Positions 10,735 to 22,470 of a stretch of DNA of 64,000 nucleotides are shown piece by piece. A model generated the notes under the pieces. That model saw only the letters and a list, made by a program, of their open reading frames with translations. It did no database searches and was not told where the DNA came from. This DNA comes from Selaginella moellendorffii (lineage: Eukaryota; Streptophyta; Lycopodiopsida; Selaginellales; Selaginellaceae), in contig NW_003314296.1 in assembly GCF_000143415.4 (NCBI RefSeq), positions 1,401,858 through 1,465,857 of the forward strand. The letters run 5' to 3'. How positions within the stretch are numbered: position 1 is the first letter of the stretch; every line of letters starts with the position of its first letter. The translations under genes and the position numbers were made by a program.

Positions 10735-11856
10735 ATGGGTCTCCCAAAAATCAATATGCAATTGTTGATTCTGGATGCCAATATCTTGATCCTTTTTGCT
10801 AGTAAGCAATAGCTCTCATAGGCTAAATCTCTAAACTGAAATTTTGTGCAGCTTTTAACTCTGTGTTCCTTGAAGACTACACCAAAGCAGGAGTTTTAGT
10901 TTCTGTGTTCCTGCTTGCAAATTGGTTCATTGCCTGGTTTGAGGAGAATAATGAAAGATATGTAAGTTGATCAAGTCTTTTCATCTATGTTCTACTAATC
11001 TGGTTCAATAGATTAACCTATTAGACGATCTAGAGTCTGCATCAGTTCAAACCGTTGTGAAAGTTGCAAGTTCTTCTCATACTAACATGAACTATTGCAA
11101 CAACAAAATTAATGTGTTTGTGGAGACATTCACTACAATAATCATGGAGGAAGAAAAACCCTTCAAGCACTCAATGCTTATGAACATCTTTGCAAAATAC
11201 TACAGTTCTGGTAAATTAGTTGAAATTTAAACATCAAAATTATTGCTAAATTACATGAATCTGATGCAGCCACAATCTTAGCTACAGCACTGATCCCCCT
11301 CCTGCTGAGCACAAATAGAAAACACTGGATTTACTCATCACTTGTCATAAGCCCATGCGCCCAAGTAATTTCCAGCACAATGGCAGCAACTTGTGCCAAG
11401 GATCTAGCTGCACGATTGGGTCTTGTGATCCAAGGTGGTACTGGCTGCCTCAAAGCTCTCGCAAAACTCGATATCCAACTTTGTGAGCTATCGAGCAATA
11501 AGAGTGAGATCATCGTGACCAGTGAGGATCACAATATTGGAAGCAATGCCAACTCTGTATGTCACTCGCTTGTTCCTGATGACGTTGTTAAGCTCAGCAC
11601 AGCAGCTTGGATTGGAAGAGAGTACACTACTGCAGTGGCACAAAACAATCTTTTCTTGCTCATCATGAAGATGCTCATAACAGTGTTTGTAGTGGCTGGC
11701 TACATTCCAGCATTTGGAGCAATGGTCCTTATTGTAGACCTTGGGGCTTGCATGGTGGTGATTTTGAAAGGAATCAGCGCCCTCTTGTCAATCCAAGAGA
11801 GCTTTCCAGTGGGGAGGACTCCAAAGGCAAGTGAAATAGTACTATTAAGTTCTTAA
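10735..11856 (+). CDS. Unrecognised multi-span membrane protein, tandem copy 3 (intact, diverged)
   Basis: Four exons (10735-10801, 10852-10961, 11012-11210, 11270-11856) close in frame to 320 residues, the same total length as copy 1, with the same intron phases and sizes. The protein is clearly diverged from copy 1, yet it keeps the signature blocks: DYTKAGVLVSVFLLANWFIAW, LAARLGLVIQGGTGCLKALAKL, STAAWIGREYTTAV, MLITVFVVAGYIPAFGAM and DLGACMVVILKGISALLS. Conservation of frame, length and hydrophobic segments despite many base changes argues that this copy is under selection and makes a membrane protein. It is more AT-rich than copy 1. Function is unknown. Confidence 0.78.
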
Positions 11857-13860
11857 TATTAATCTTGAAGTAATAATAATTGAGCTTTTCTATTTTTTGC
11901 CCTATCCCTTCACTCTTAGGAGTTTGGCATCATCCTTTTGTTCAGTGGCCCAAAGCTTTAAATTTCATATTCCATTGCCATTGGCACACATATTCAAGGG
12001 TTAGGTTTTGCCCCATGGTAGGAAAATCAAATTTTTAATTGATCATTGTAACAATTTTTATCAAAGTTCACACTTATTACTCCATACTTTTGAATGTAAC
12101 AATATTTTTCAATTAATTAAAGCTCTTTTTGATATATCCTTGAATTTGAGTAATATTGAGATGGGTGACCTCTCAAAAAGTTTTGAACTAAAGAGGTTAC
12201 AAGGATTTGAACTAAAGAGGTTACAAGGATGGATAGAGGTCTTGACTCTGGAGTGGGAACAAATGATAATAATTTTAAAGCAAGAATAATGATATAAATT
12301 ATGGAGCTAAAATGAGATAGTGAGTCCAAATGGAATGTGTGGCCTCAATTGAGCAAAGTTAAGTAGATACAATAGTGGAGTATCAACTTTAAACAAATTT
12401 CCTATAACCAATTTAACATTTTGTAGATATCATAGATATGCCCCTCCCACGTTTCCTTTGAGTGGATTAAAATATCATTGATGAAATCAATAATCATCTT
12501 TGGCATATCACAAAAAACCTCATCCATCATCCACTAAAAAGTTGCCAAAGTATTGCTTAACTCAAATGGCATCATAAAAAACTTATATAAATCAAATAGT
12601 ATACAAAAAGTAATTTGGGAACATCCTCCTTGGCTATTGGCATTTATTAATACCCAAAAGCAAGATTCAGCTTGGTGAATTAATGACTTCGCCCCAAATT
12701 GTGAAGAAAAGGGTACATATTTACGATTATCACATTATTTAATAGATATGCAAAATAGAATACTCTCATTAGATTTCATCACAAGATGAAGTTCACACAT
12801 CTAAAGAGTTCTAAACTTTCAAATAATATTTTTCTTTAACATCCCTTTGACATTTACTTATAAGATCTTGACCTCCTTTGATGACTAATGTTAAATAAGA
12901 ATTTTAATTGGACAAACACCCCTAGTTAGAATAGAATGATGCATTGCAATTTTAGCCCCCCTAAATGATGGGTCAAAATTAAATAGATTAGCATACTCTT
13001 GTTTGATCCAATCAACCACTGCAATATAAAAATTGTTTGAGGGATCTGAAGAAGGAATAGAAGTATAAGAAGGAAATGAGATAGGAAGTGATGAAGAGAT
13101 AAAAGTGATGGAAAAAGAGGTAAAAATAAAGGGATAAAGTGGAATAAAGTGAAAAGAATAGAAGAAATATGAAAAAGTATAAAATAAGGAGAAAAACACT
13201 CAAAGTGACACTTGACATTATTGCAATCTATACCAAGAGGGAGATAAAAAACTTGACTTAGTACCACCTATAACAATTGGAACTCAAGATCACCCACATA
13301 TACAATTAATTCCACTTCATCCCACACACTTGCATATGTATGGCCATTGCCATAAAGAATTAAGACTTGCTTTACCACATGACATAATTATAGATGGCAA
13401 TGTGTGGCAAGGCTAAGCAATAAAAAATAAACTTAAATCCATATCAACCAACACAAAGAGGATAACATGTGACCTCTTGTTATAAAATTGAGTTTGAAAA
13501 GTAAGCACTAAAACTTGGTGTTGAGTGAACCTTTTGATGGTATTCTTGGAAGAAGGATGAAGGGGTCATTGACTTATTCGCATAATGTCCTTCCACTACT
13601 TATGTAACTCTTAGTTTCTTGGAAGATCTCAATATCAAAGCCTTCATATAACATATAGGGTTTATGTTCCACTTCATGGTTATCTTATAATACATCACCA
13701 TAAAATAAAGGGTGAAAATGACATGCACTACATTTGTTATCAAAGGACTATAATAACACTAATAAGACATTGTTGATGCTATGGCCTTCCCCTAGAAAAT
13801 GGAGGACATCAATCCGGGAAATGCCGATAACACTAATGTTTGTCAAAATTGTCTCCTATA
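11857..13860. repeat. Repeat-rich region: 5S-like trace and decayed Ty3/gypsy reverse transcriptase
   Basis: About 12138-12180 (plus) reads GAGTAATATTGAGATGGGTG followed by ACCTCTC, matching the 5S-like block found elsewhere in the window. It is followed by a 23-bp tandem duplication (GAACTAAAGAGGTTACAAGG core, 12186-12232). On the minus strand about 12690-12430 encodes a broken reverse-transcriptase stretch: MPFELSNTLATF, WMMDEVFCDMPKMIIDF and NDILIHSKET, equivalent to the family MPFGLxNAPATF and YxDDILVYSK blocks, with internal stops. About 13690 (minus) matches the TTATCCTATGGTGATTTACC block of the dispersed repeat at 48.3 and 60.7 kb. No gene is supportable. Confidence 0.6.
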
Positions 13861-14559
13861 GGAAGTGTATAAACCATAAATCTTTTCTTTCCAATTTGCT
13901 AACTTACCTCATTTATCCAATCACCACTACTTTGGCGTTAGTTAAGTTCTATTGCCAAGGTTCCCATATATTGTACTAGCTGCTACTTGGTTCTACTTAA
14001 TTTCAACTACTCACTACATGAGCAATAAAGTATTAGCCATTCATCCATGGATTCTTAAATTCTCTCTCAATGCCCTTCCTTGGGTTAAATTAAACTTAAG
14101 GTTTGGCTACACCCCTACAAACATAAGTAGTTAAACACACTAAGCCTTTAGATTCATAACATTCCTTGGTACAACAAAACTTAATCATAGGGGGTGCATC
14201 ACTTGCTTCAAGACTGCAAGGGGAAACACTATAACCTAACGGCCTGATATAAATATCTTTACTCCCCCACTTCCATCCCAAAGGGAAGGCCCAAGCTTCT
14301 AGGAAGGAACAAGGATCAATGAGCCACAAGGTACTCACTATAATAAGTTTCATTTATGAGAGTGGGAGTTAATCTTAAACACTTCCTTGAGTAGCTTCTT
14401 TGGCACCACTCGAGTCCATACTCACTCCCATCTAAGGCCCCTTAACCCCACATCTCAACCTTAAATTTGGTTTGAAAGCACCATTGAAGAGTTCCTTCAA
14501 AACTAATTCTTGGACCTTACTTTCCACACTATAGTTTTGGAACCTTTTACACCCCTTTC

Positions 14560-14975
14560 CCCCCCCCCCTTGCAGAGACAATCACTTTGGGCTTTCACCC
14601 TATGATTTGTATTAGTATTTGGATTTAGTCTTGGACTCGATCTCAGACTCAATCTTAAGCTCAACCTCAGATTTAGTCTCCGACTTGATTTTGGACTCGA
14701 CCTCGGATTAGGTCTCGAACTCATTCTTAGACCCAATCTCAAATCCTAGAATCGATCTCGAACTCAATCTCTAACTAGGTCTCGAACTCGATCTTAGACT
14801 CAATTTTGAACTCAGTCTTAGACTTCGTCTTGAACTTAGTTTTAGAGTCTATCTCGAACTCGATCTTGGACCCAGTCTTATCCAATAAATATTTTGTCAT
14901 TTCAGTCATGGTTTCAGGGATCCTTTAGCCTACAACACTTTAGGGAGTTGGTTCCTTACAACTCCACCACCCATT
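14560..14975. repeat. LTR-like piece with CTC-rich hexamer minisatellite
   Basis: After TTTGGGCTTTCACCCT the sequence runs for about 280 nt in degenerate six-base units of the type GACTCG/ATCTCA with pyrimidine-rich plus strand. It ends TTTAGGGAGTTGGTTCCTTACA. The same right-hand end recurs at 23.98 kb, and the complementary orientation occurs at 19.6-20.25 and 58.4-59.0 kb. Confidence 0.65.
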
Positions 14976-15359
14976 GAAGAAATTTGATGCCCATATTAAA
15001 CATCACTTTTAATTTTATGACTTGTTGACCATGTCTTTAGAGAACTTCCCCTCACTTAGTAGTGTGCTTAAGTCAGCCTCCATGGCTAAGAGCCCATGAC
15101 AATGGGATATAGATGTCTCTATACCCCTTACCTCACCGTGTTCTAGTATAGGGTTGGGACTTGAACCCAACCTCCATAAAAGATGTCTATGGATTCGATA
15201 TCCTCTAGGGGAGTCAAGCGTAGCTCCTTACATTTGGTTGACTTAGCTAAACCAATGTTAATTAGCTTACCTTTGGCACGCTTTTAAGTCCTAACACATA
15301 ACATTACTCAATTTCACAAATGGATACTTTAATAAGTACATAGAGTTTTACTTTGCAAA

Positions 15360-15880
15360 AATTCTTCCACTAGATCTTGCATATTTGCCAAGTTTTCTTC
15401 CAATTCCTATGTTTCTAATGGAAATCCTTTCCACTTTACATGGAACTCCTTCACCTCAGTTGTGCTTACGCACATTAAGGATGGTCTCAACCTTGTATTC
15501 TTCCTCCCTTTGGATAATTTCAGGTAAAGGTCTTACTTGGTTTTTGCAAAACAAGTTCTCAAAATATAGCTTGAGTAAGTTCACATGGAACATAGGGTGC
15601 ATCTTCCCCATCAAACCTAGGGAAGTTAGAGGTAGTAAGCCACCTTACTAATTCGAACCTCAAACTCATAAAACCCCGTGAACCTCAAGATTAATTCATT
15701 TTCAGAAATTCATGCATTTTATCTTTGGGTCAACTTCTGGTTGATCCCACTTGGTAACCTTAGGTTCTTGGTATTCAGCCACACCTTCTCCCTAGGTTGG
15801 AACTCTATGTTTTAGCACTTTTGATTTGCATATTTGGTTTGCCTTTGTTAAGCATGTTTTAAGGAATCCCACACTAGATC
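15360..15880 (-). pseudogene. Chromovirus integrase C-terminus plus chromodomain remnant
   Basis: Minus-strand frames give FQPREKVWLNTKNLRLPSG (about 15810-15750), the module after the retroviral integrase core. Further on come EEEYKVETILNVRKH and VKEFHVKWKGFPLET, then ELEENLANMQDLVEEFL (about 15510-15365). The VKWKG-type core with the following LEEN helix is a chromodomain, which targets integration to modified chromatin in chromoviruses. Frameshifts and stops break it. Confidence 0.7.
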
Positions 15881-15949
15881 TGCTAGGTTGTTATCATGTT
15901 GGATATTGCCAACTTCAAGCTTACTTTTGACTTAGAGCATCTGTCATGA

Positions 15950-16745
15950 TATTGCTCTTTCTAAAATCTTGCGATCGAACTTAACCAAAACATTAGCCCA
16001 CATACCCTATTTTCCTTACAAGTTAAGCTGTTATAAAAAGTGTTTCATTGCCACATTATCTGTGTAAACTTTGAAGTGCTTCTTAAGGTAGTGTCGCCAC
16101 TCCTTGAGCGTTTTGACCATTGCAAATAATTCCTTTTTGTGGGTAGGCCACTTTCATTGAGCTTTGTCCAACTTCTTCATGAAAAATGCTATTGGGTAGT
16201 TGTTTTGCTTCAAAACTGCACCAAATACAAAGTCTAAAATGTCCATTTCTACCTTGAAATTTTTACTAAAGTCTAGTAACACCAATAAAGGAGTTTTCCT
16301 CAAATTCACTTTAAGGTGAACAAATGCCACCTCACATTCTATTATTTATACTATCTTCTCTTTTCCCATTTGGTATATTAAAGGCAAAGTTACTTTTGAA
16401 TAATGTTTGATAAACTTTTGATAGTAGTTGCATAGCCCTAAAAATGCTTTTAACTCATATACATTCGATGATCATTCCCATTCTTGGATCGCTTGAACCT
16501 TCTTAGGGTCCACCTTGAGCTCGTCCTTGCCCATCACATGTTTGAGAAACTTTACCTTTTATTAAACAAAGTTACATTTGCTCTCTTTAGTATACAACTT
16601 ATGTTCCCTTAATTTCTCAAACACATTCGTCAAGTGTTTGGCATACTCCTTTAGTGTCTTGTTATATATTAGGATGTCATCAATGTAGACAACCATAATA
16701 TTGGGGGGTTGGGGGGGGGGGGGGGGGGGGGGGGGAAAAAACCCC
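15950..16745 (-). pseudogene. Ty3/gypsy reverse transcriptase (3' part) and RNase H remnant
   Basis: The segment 16745-16562 encodes VVYIDDILIYNKTLKEY with the YxDD polymerase motif. Continuing in broken frames are KVDPKKVQAIQEWE, NVYELKAFLGLCNYYQKFIK and VEMDILDFVFGAVLKQNN, then the RNase H-like KKELFAMVKTLKEWRHYL and YTDNVAMKHFL. These are standard blocks of gypsy reverse transcriptase/RNase H, decayed by stops. Confidence 0.85.
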
Positions 16746-17136
16746 ACTGGGAACCCCCCCCAAAAAGGATCCCCAAAATAGGAATTTGGATAACCCCCCT
16801 TAAAACCCCAAAGGGGCCTCCCTTTTTCCCCCCTTTTTTTCCCCCCCCCCTGGGAGGAAGGATAAAAAAGCCATCTTAATTTTTTTAGGGGGGTAACCCC
16901 CCCGGGAAATTAAAATTAAACAGGGGGCTTTGGCCCTAAATTGGCCCACCCTTAAAATTTAAGCTTTCCCCCTTGAACATTTCCTTCCGGGATTTTCCAA
17001 AACCCCTAGGTTTTTAATTGAGGAAAGGGTTCCCCCAACTGGTTGAACCCATCTTTCCCAAAAAACCTGTTAAAACCCCTTTTGTCTAAAAAAGGGGGAA
17101 CCAAATTTTCTTTCCCAAACCCTACTTTGACTTTTG
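16700..17136. other. Probable low-quality sequence next to assembly gap
   Basis: A 25-base G run (16711-16735) is followed by sequence dominated by runs of C, G, A and T in which almost every base looks doubled or tripled. The recognisable reverse-transcriptase frame ends abruptly at its edge and the block abuts the N gap. Base-calling artefact is more likely than biology. Confidence 0.7.
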
Positions 17137-18050
17137 NNNNNNNNNNNNNNNNNNNNNNNNNNNNNNNNNNNNNNNNNNNNNNNNNNNNNNNNNNNNNNNN
17201 NNNNNNNNNNNNNNNNNNNNNNNNNNNNNNNNNNNNNNNNNNNNNNNNNNNNNNNNNNNNNNNNNNNNNNNNNNNNNNNNNNNNNNNNNNNNNNNNNNNN
17301 NNNNNNNNNNNNNNNNNNNNNNNNNNNNNNNNNNNNNNNNNNNNNNNNNNNNNNNNNNNNNNNNNNNNNNNNNNNNNNNNNNNNNNNNNNNNNNNNNNNN
17401 NNNNNNNNNNNNNNNNNNNNNNNNNNNNNNNNNNNNNNNNNNNNNNNNNNNNNNNNNNNNNNNNNNNNNNNNNNNNNNNNNNNNNNNNNNNNNNNNNNNN
17501 NNNNNNNNNNNNNNNNNNNNNNNNNNNNNNNNNNNNNNNNNNNNNNNNNNNNNNNNNNNNNNNNNNNNNNNNNNNNNNNNNNNNNNNNNNNNNNNNNNNN
17601 NNNNNNNNNNNNNNNNNNNNNNNNNNNNNNNNNNNNNNNNNNNNNNNNNNNNNNNNNNNNNNNNNNNNNNNNNNNNNNNNNNNNNNNNNNNNNNNNNNNN
17701 NNNNNNNNNNNNNNNNNNNNNNNNNNNNNNNNNNNNNNNNNNNNNNNNNNNNNNNNNNNNNNNNNNNNNNNNNNNNNNNNNNNNNNNNNNNNNNNNNNNN
17801 NNNNNNNNNNNNNNNNNNNNNNNNNNNNNNNNNNNNNNNNNNNNNNNNNNNNNNNNNNNNNNNNNNNNNNNNNNNNNNNNNNNNNNNNNNNNNNNNNNNN
17901 NNNNNNNNNNNNNNNNNNNNNNNNNNNNNNNNNNNNNNNNNNNNNNNNNNNNNNNNNNNNNNNNNNNNNNNNNNNNNNNNNNNNNNNNNNNNNNNNNNNN
18001 NNNNNNNNNNNNNNNNNNNNNNNNNNNNNNNNNNNNNNNNNNNNNNNNNN
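17137..18050. other. Assembly gap (914 N) in the retrotransposon
   Basis: A run of N between protease and reverse transcriptase of the chromovirus. Long open frames crossing it are meaningless. Confidence 0.95.
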
Positions 18051-18180
18051 CAACTCTATAGTCCTTGGTTTACCCAACCATTGCACTATTAGTCTAGCTT
18101 GCTTAACTATGTCTACAGCCACAAAATTACCCGAAGCACCTGTATCAATAAGGATTTTAATATACTACCTTTGAGCTTCC
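18051..18180 (-). pseudogene. Retrotransposon aspartic protease remnant
   Basis: The minus strand reads YIKILIDTGASGNFVAVDIV. The DTGA core is the catalytic aspartate motif of retropepsins, expected between gag and reverse transcriptase. Confidence 0.8.
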
Positions 18181-18239
18181 CTCAGAGGCTAGTAGATATC
18201 AGAAACGACTCTCTACCAAAGTTGCTCATGTAATCAATA

Positions 18240-19467
18240 ATTTTGAGCTAGAGACTTGATCAAGTATCTCAGTTTGAACTTCATCTGACTTAATAGCCAT
18301 ATTGATTTTGACTTTTTTTGGGTAGGGATATTCTCTCAAAAAGTGTCTCGCTTCACCGCAGTTGTAACATATATTATTTCCCACGCTACTAGCAAATTTT
18401 GCCTTCTTATTAGTGGGTTTGTCCTTTTTTGCCTAACTCCCTCATGTACTTGCTCATTGGCCAGTAGATTTGCTTTTCCAAAACTCTAAGGGCTCATTCT
18501 TAGAGAAACTCTTCTTGAATTTCCCTTTGCCATATCTCTCCTTTAATTTGGCTCATTTGCTAAATATGGATCTTAACCACATTGTATTCCCCTTTTGCAT
18601 GTTATTATTGAAGTGCACCTTAATAGTTGCATCCAATGCTTCCATGTAATTGGTTAGGTTCCAATTCATCACCTCACCTCAAGCCTAAATCTGTAAGCCT
18701 GATATGAAGGCATGGAATGCATCTATGTCACCCATGTCCGTAACAAAGATCCTTTTAGACATAAACACATTCACATATTCTTGAATGGTTTCTGTCTGTG
18801 TCAGTCTACTTAACTCATCTGTTAGGTGCAGAGTAGCATTCAGAAGAATATAAATTGTGTGAATCCTCACCTTCATCACTTCCTAAGTGGCCACTAGTCC
18901 TTTGTTGGCTTCTATTGTTCTTCACCAAAACTTAAGGATATCTGCTAAGTATAGTTTTGTATATGGGACCTTTTCTAAGCTTAGTAACTGCAACACTCAA
19001 AAGTAATCTTCCATGTCATAAAACTAATCTTCCACCACCCTATAGTCATTCACTCCCTTGAAGACCGGTGGGGGCTTTGGTTTATACTTGGGAACTACTT
19101 GAGGGACTGATTCTACTTCGATTTATTTGACTTTGTTCGGTTCCGCCTCAGTCCCTGCCAAAGGATCCATGCCGTTTGCACTGCCAACATTTGTAGTCTT
19201 TTGCCTTTTCTTCCATTTCTCGTCATGCTTTAACTTGCATACAAGGGTCTTTAAAAGAGCATTGGTTTGTGCCAATTATCCTTCTAAAATGTTCAATCGA
19301 GCTTTGGATGACCGAACCTCCCCATTAAACTTCTTTTTGGAAGCTTTCTCACTAGAATCCTCTTCATGCAAGGATTCATCATCCATAGTTTTTTGTTCCA
19401 CCAAAGGCTTTAGCTTTGGAGAAGGTTCTATCTCTACCTTGGTTCTCTTACACCATGCCTTAGCCAT
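18240..19467 (-). pseudogene. Retrotransposon gag remnant with zinc knuckle
   Basis: The frame starts at an ATG (19467) just inside the primer-binding site: MAKAWCKRTKVEIEPSPKLK. Further on come FKGVNDYRVVED and HLTDELSRLTQTETIQEYVN, typical of gypsy gag, then a nucleocapsid knuckle CYNCGEARHFLREYP (about 18372-18330). There the final Cys of CX2CX4HX4C is replaced by Tyr. Several in-frame stops show it is dead. Confidence 0.8.
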
Positions 19468-19599
19468 TTCCCAGCAATCTATCTTTATCCTTTACTAGAA
19501 TTGAGGAAAATGCTTTAATACCAAATTGTAGACCACAAATTTTTCCTTTCCAATTTGTTAACTTACCTTATCTATCTAACCACCAATGCCTTGTGTGAG

Positions 19600-20260
19600 A
19601 CATAAATCCCTAAGCCCCAAAGTGGAGCCAAAAAGGTGCCATGTGGTAGTGGCCAAAGTGGAAGCAAAACAAACATAACACATTTGGAATAAAAGCTCCA
19701 ACTCAGAAAGCCAAGAGTGGGAGTGCAACTCCCAACAAACTGCTCAAGAAACTAGCACGAAGTGAGCAATAAATGAGTCGCTAAAAAAGGGACATAAAGG
19801 GACCAACACATGACACATAGAAGTGTCAAGATGGAGTCCGAGAGGGACCCGAGAAAGAGTCTAAGATGGAGTCCGAAATGGAGTCCGAAAAAGAGTCTAA
19901 GATGGAATTCGAAAAGGAGTCCAAGAAGGACCCAAGATGGAGTTTGAGATGGACCCCAGATGGAGTCCAAGGTCGAGTCTGAGATGGACCTGAGATGGAG
20001 TCTGAGGTTAAAATTGAGACCGAGACCAAGACTGAGACCGAGACTGAGACCAAGACCAATACCAATACCAATACCGAGACCAAGTCGAGACCGAGTCTGA
20101 GACCGAGTCCAAGTCCGAGCCTGAGGGTGAAAGCCCAAAGCGTTTGTCTCCCAAACATATAGAACAAAAAATATTCAAGTGTCAAAATAACACTTGCAAA
20201 AATTGTTCTTGTGAGTAAGACATAAATATAAGAAGTTGTATTTCAATAAAATGACACTTC
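19600..20260 (+). repeat. LTR-like insertion with purine-rich hexamer minisatellite
   Basis: Starts TGTGTGAGACATAAATCCCT, matching the start of the copy at 58409, and runs through GCCATGTGGTAGTGG and GGGAGTGCAACTCCCAAC. A tract of about 310 nt (19820-20130) follows, in six-base GAGTCC/GAGACC-type units, then TGAAAGCCCAAAGC. It appears inserted into the 5' LTR of the chromovirus, whose LTR similarity stops at its first base. Confidence 0.65.
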
Positions 20261-22375
20261 AAAAGTAGGACTTTACAAGTTGTTGGATTAGCAAAGTTTA
20301 AAAGCTAGATGACTCAAGTGGAGTCAAAGAATGGTCCTAAAGAATTGGTGGAAGCATTTGAACTAAGGTATGTTATAACTTACAAAAGATAGAAAGGATT
20401 ATAAAATCCAAGTATAAGAATAGTGAGTATCTCATTTATGGCAAAATGTGCCATACTAAAGTCGTGGGAAAGGTGTTTCTGGAAAAAAACAACTTTTGCA
20501 TAGAGTTGTGTGTGAACACTATAGTGCAATAATAATTGATAGTTGGCATGAGAAACGATTGCTTTAATCTTGGCAAAGACCTAGACACAAGTGGAAAGTG
20601 TCGTGAGAGTAAGCTCGTGGAGCTAATGGGGTGGAGACCCATAGTATCTCAAGAGATGATACTTTAAAATCAAGTTAGCTAGTTCATGAGAACCCTTTGC
20701 CAAAGAAATCCTAACAGAAATAGGATTAATATAGCCTAAGTTAAAAGGCATGCGATTCAAGTGTGTGGACCTAAAGAATGATCGAGGTGTGGAAGCATTA
20801 ACAATGAGTTATAAGATTTAACAATTATGAGGCAACTAAGCAAAATATGTGGTATAATTGATTGAATTAGTGGAAGTAAACTTCCTAAGACTTTTTATTG
20901 GGATAAAAAGGAAGATAGATATATCACTCAGGGGATAAATTGCTTAAGTTGCGATATAATGAGTGTCAAGGTTGTAAAAGGAAATGCTCATTGTCAAAGA
21001 AATCCATCATTAAGACATTTAAGCACTCTTAAACACCTAGGAAGTGGTTTTTGGTATCATAAAGGCATTAGATAAAGCCCCAAGAACTAAGTCTCTAAAG
21101 AATAATGGAAAAAGTGTGTCTAAAGTAGTAGAAAGCTAGAGATGGGAAAAGTCCATTCATCCAAAATTGGACAAATTTAAAAAGGATTTTGGCTATGTTA
21201 GTGATGGATACACAAAAGCCCATGAGTAGCAATATTAATCCTAGTGTGTGGGATTACAAGATGAGCATATCCAGATTGAGGAACCACCCCGTAGGCCATT
21301 GAATAACTTTATCCTTAAAAATATTTGTTAAGGTATGGTAGAAAGTGCAAAGTTATTCTCCTAACTTAGAAGAAGATTAACCAAAGGGAACATATAAAGC
21401 CGAAAATAAGTAATAAGGAAATAAAACTAAACCATATGAATCAAAAGGCATATCCAAGGGTGGTTATGCAAGTTGAGAGTGGAAAATCAATTAAATGCTC
21501 GAATATGGGTAATCATGGAGCTATAGAGAGTCTAAAACGGCATATTAGACTTTATTACAATTGAAAAGCTTGCGAAACGAGGAGTTTTGGCAAGTTAGAG
21601 GATAGGGTTTTTTCAAAGTTCCCAAAGACAATTCTAGATAGGTTAGTATTTAGAAAAACAAGTGTAAATGGTTCATAAGAACATGCAAAATCAGAGTGGC
21701 ATAGTAGAAGTGTAGCCTTAAAGCTTGCCATGAGGAGTTCCCGAGTGTTTGAAGAGATGCTTTGAAAGAAGGTCAATGGTTAAGGACTTTCACCCTTATG
21801 CATGAAACCATGTTTCACTAACCAGGTGACTTGCTAAACAAGATTAGCGAGTCGGGGGAACAAAGACCCTAGTTGAGGGTGTTGACTTCAAAAGAGGTGG
21901 CTCATGGGGCAAAACATGGAGGAATTTATGCATGATCACAAAGTTGTTAAGTAAGATTATGGTAGTTTGGAGGAACTAAGTTCTTAAGCTGTGATTTACA
22001 CTTTAGGTATAAGTTGGTGTACTGGTGTAAAAAGTCATGCCAGACATTCTTAGTGATGCTACCTGTAAATGCATATATAGAGTTTGGGTTCGAGTCCCAA
22101 CTCTTTAGTGCTTAGGTTTGAGTCATAACTCACTAGAGCGTAGTGATGGTTTGGAATATGAAGACACTCATTTTTCGGTAATCATGGACTCTCAGTAAGG
22201 AGATTGGCTTGGGCATACTATCAAGTGGGGGGATGCCCCTGAGTCATGATGCATGGTTAGATTGCTTAGTGTGAGAGCTTAGCATATCTAAGTTGAACAC
22301 TTTAGTGGCACCAAGGACGTGATAAATGAGATGGCACCAAGGACGTGATGAATAAGATGAGGATATTGTAAGCTC
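20260..22375. repeat. Repeat-derived AT-rich sequence, no gene
   Basis: No supportable coding region. Around 22085 a TTTGGGTTCGAGTCCCAACT stretch resembles a tRNA B-box and has a complementary-looking counterpart near 15145. This is probably the interior of old retroelements. Confidence 0.4.
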
Positions 22376-22470
22376 TTGAGTTTGGATTTCCCGGGAGGTC
22401 ACCCAGCCCAGTACTATTCAAACCCAAGGCGCTTAACTCTAACTATCCCAAGACCCTTAACCGATTGGAA
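22376..22470 (-). repeat. 5S rRNA-like block in LTR (copy A, best preserved)
   Basis: The minus strand (about 22441-22384) reads AGAGTTAAGCGCCTTGGG, TTTGAATAGTACTGGGCTGG, then GTGACCTCCCGGGAAATCC. This follows the 3' half of plant 5S rRNA (AGTTAAGCG, TTGGG, AGTACT, GGGTGACCTCC, GGGAAGTCC), including internal promoter boxes A and C. It is followed by CAAACTCAAGAGCTTACA, a plausible LTR end. It matches copies B-E elsewhere in the window. It is a transposon-borne 5S-derived segment, not a 5S gene: the first half of 5S is absent. Confidence 0.7.

Larger units (their letters stand above)
13861..19540 (-). mobile_element. Degenerate Ty3/gypsy chromovirus LTR retrotransposon
   Basis: Reading down the minus strand: a primer-binding site complementary to initiator tRNA-Met (TTGGTATTAAAGC, about 19529-19514), gag, protease, a gap, reverse transcriptase, RNase H, an integrase C-terminal piece and a chromodomain, in chromovirus order. 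LTR ends are seen as similar blocks at about 13868-13925 and 19535-19600, both with TTCCAATTTGNTAACTTACC and both reading ...TACA on the minus strand. Frames carry many stops and shifts. The catalytic part of integrase appears absent between RNase H and the C-terminal piece. Other LTR-like sequence is nested at both ends. The element is inactive. Confidence 0.8.

Noticed and set aside
17043-18174. Open frames of about 350 codons on both strands
   Set aside because: Almost entirely N; they exist only because N contains no stop codon.
19752-20185. Gly/Leu- and Ser/Asp-rich frames that could suggest a repetitive protein
   Set aside because: Direct translations of the hexamer minisatellite in a transposon LTR; a six-base repeat stays open in several frames.
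22384-22441. A genuine 5S rRNA gene
   Set aside because: Only the 3' half is similar, it is not in a tandem array, and the same block recurs within LTR-like contexts.
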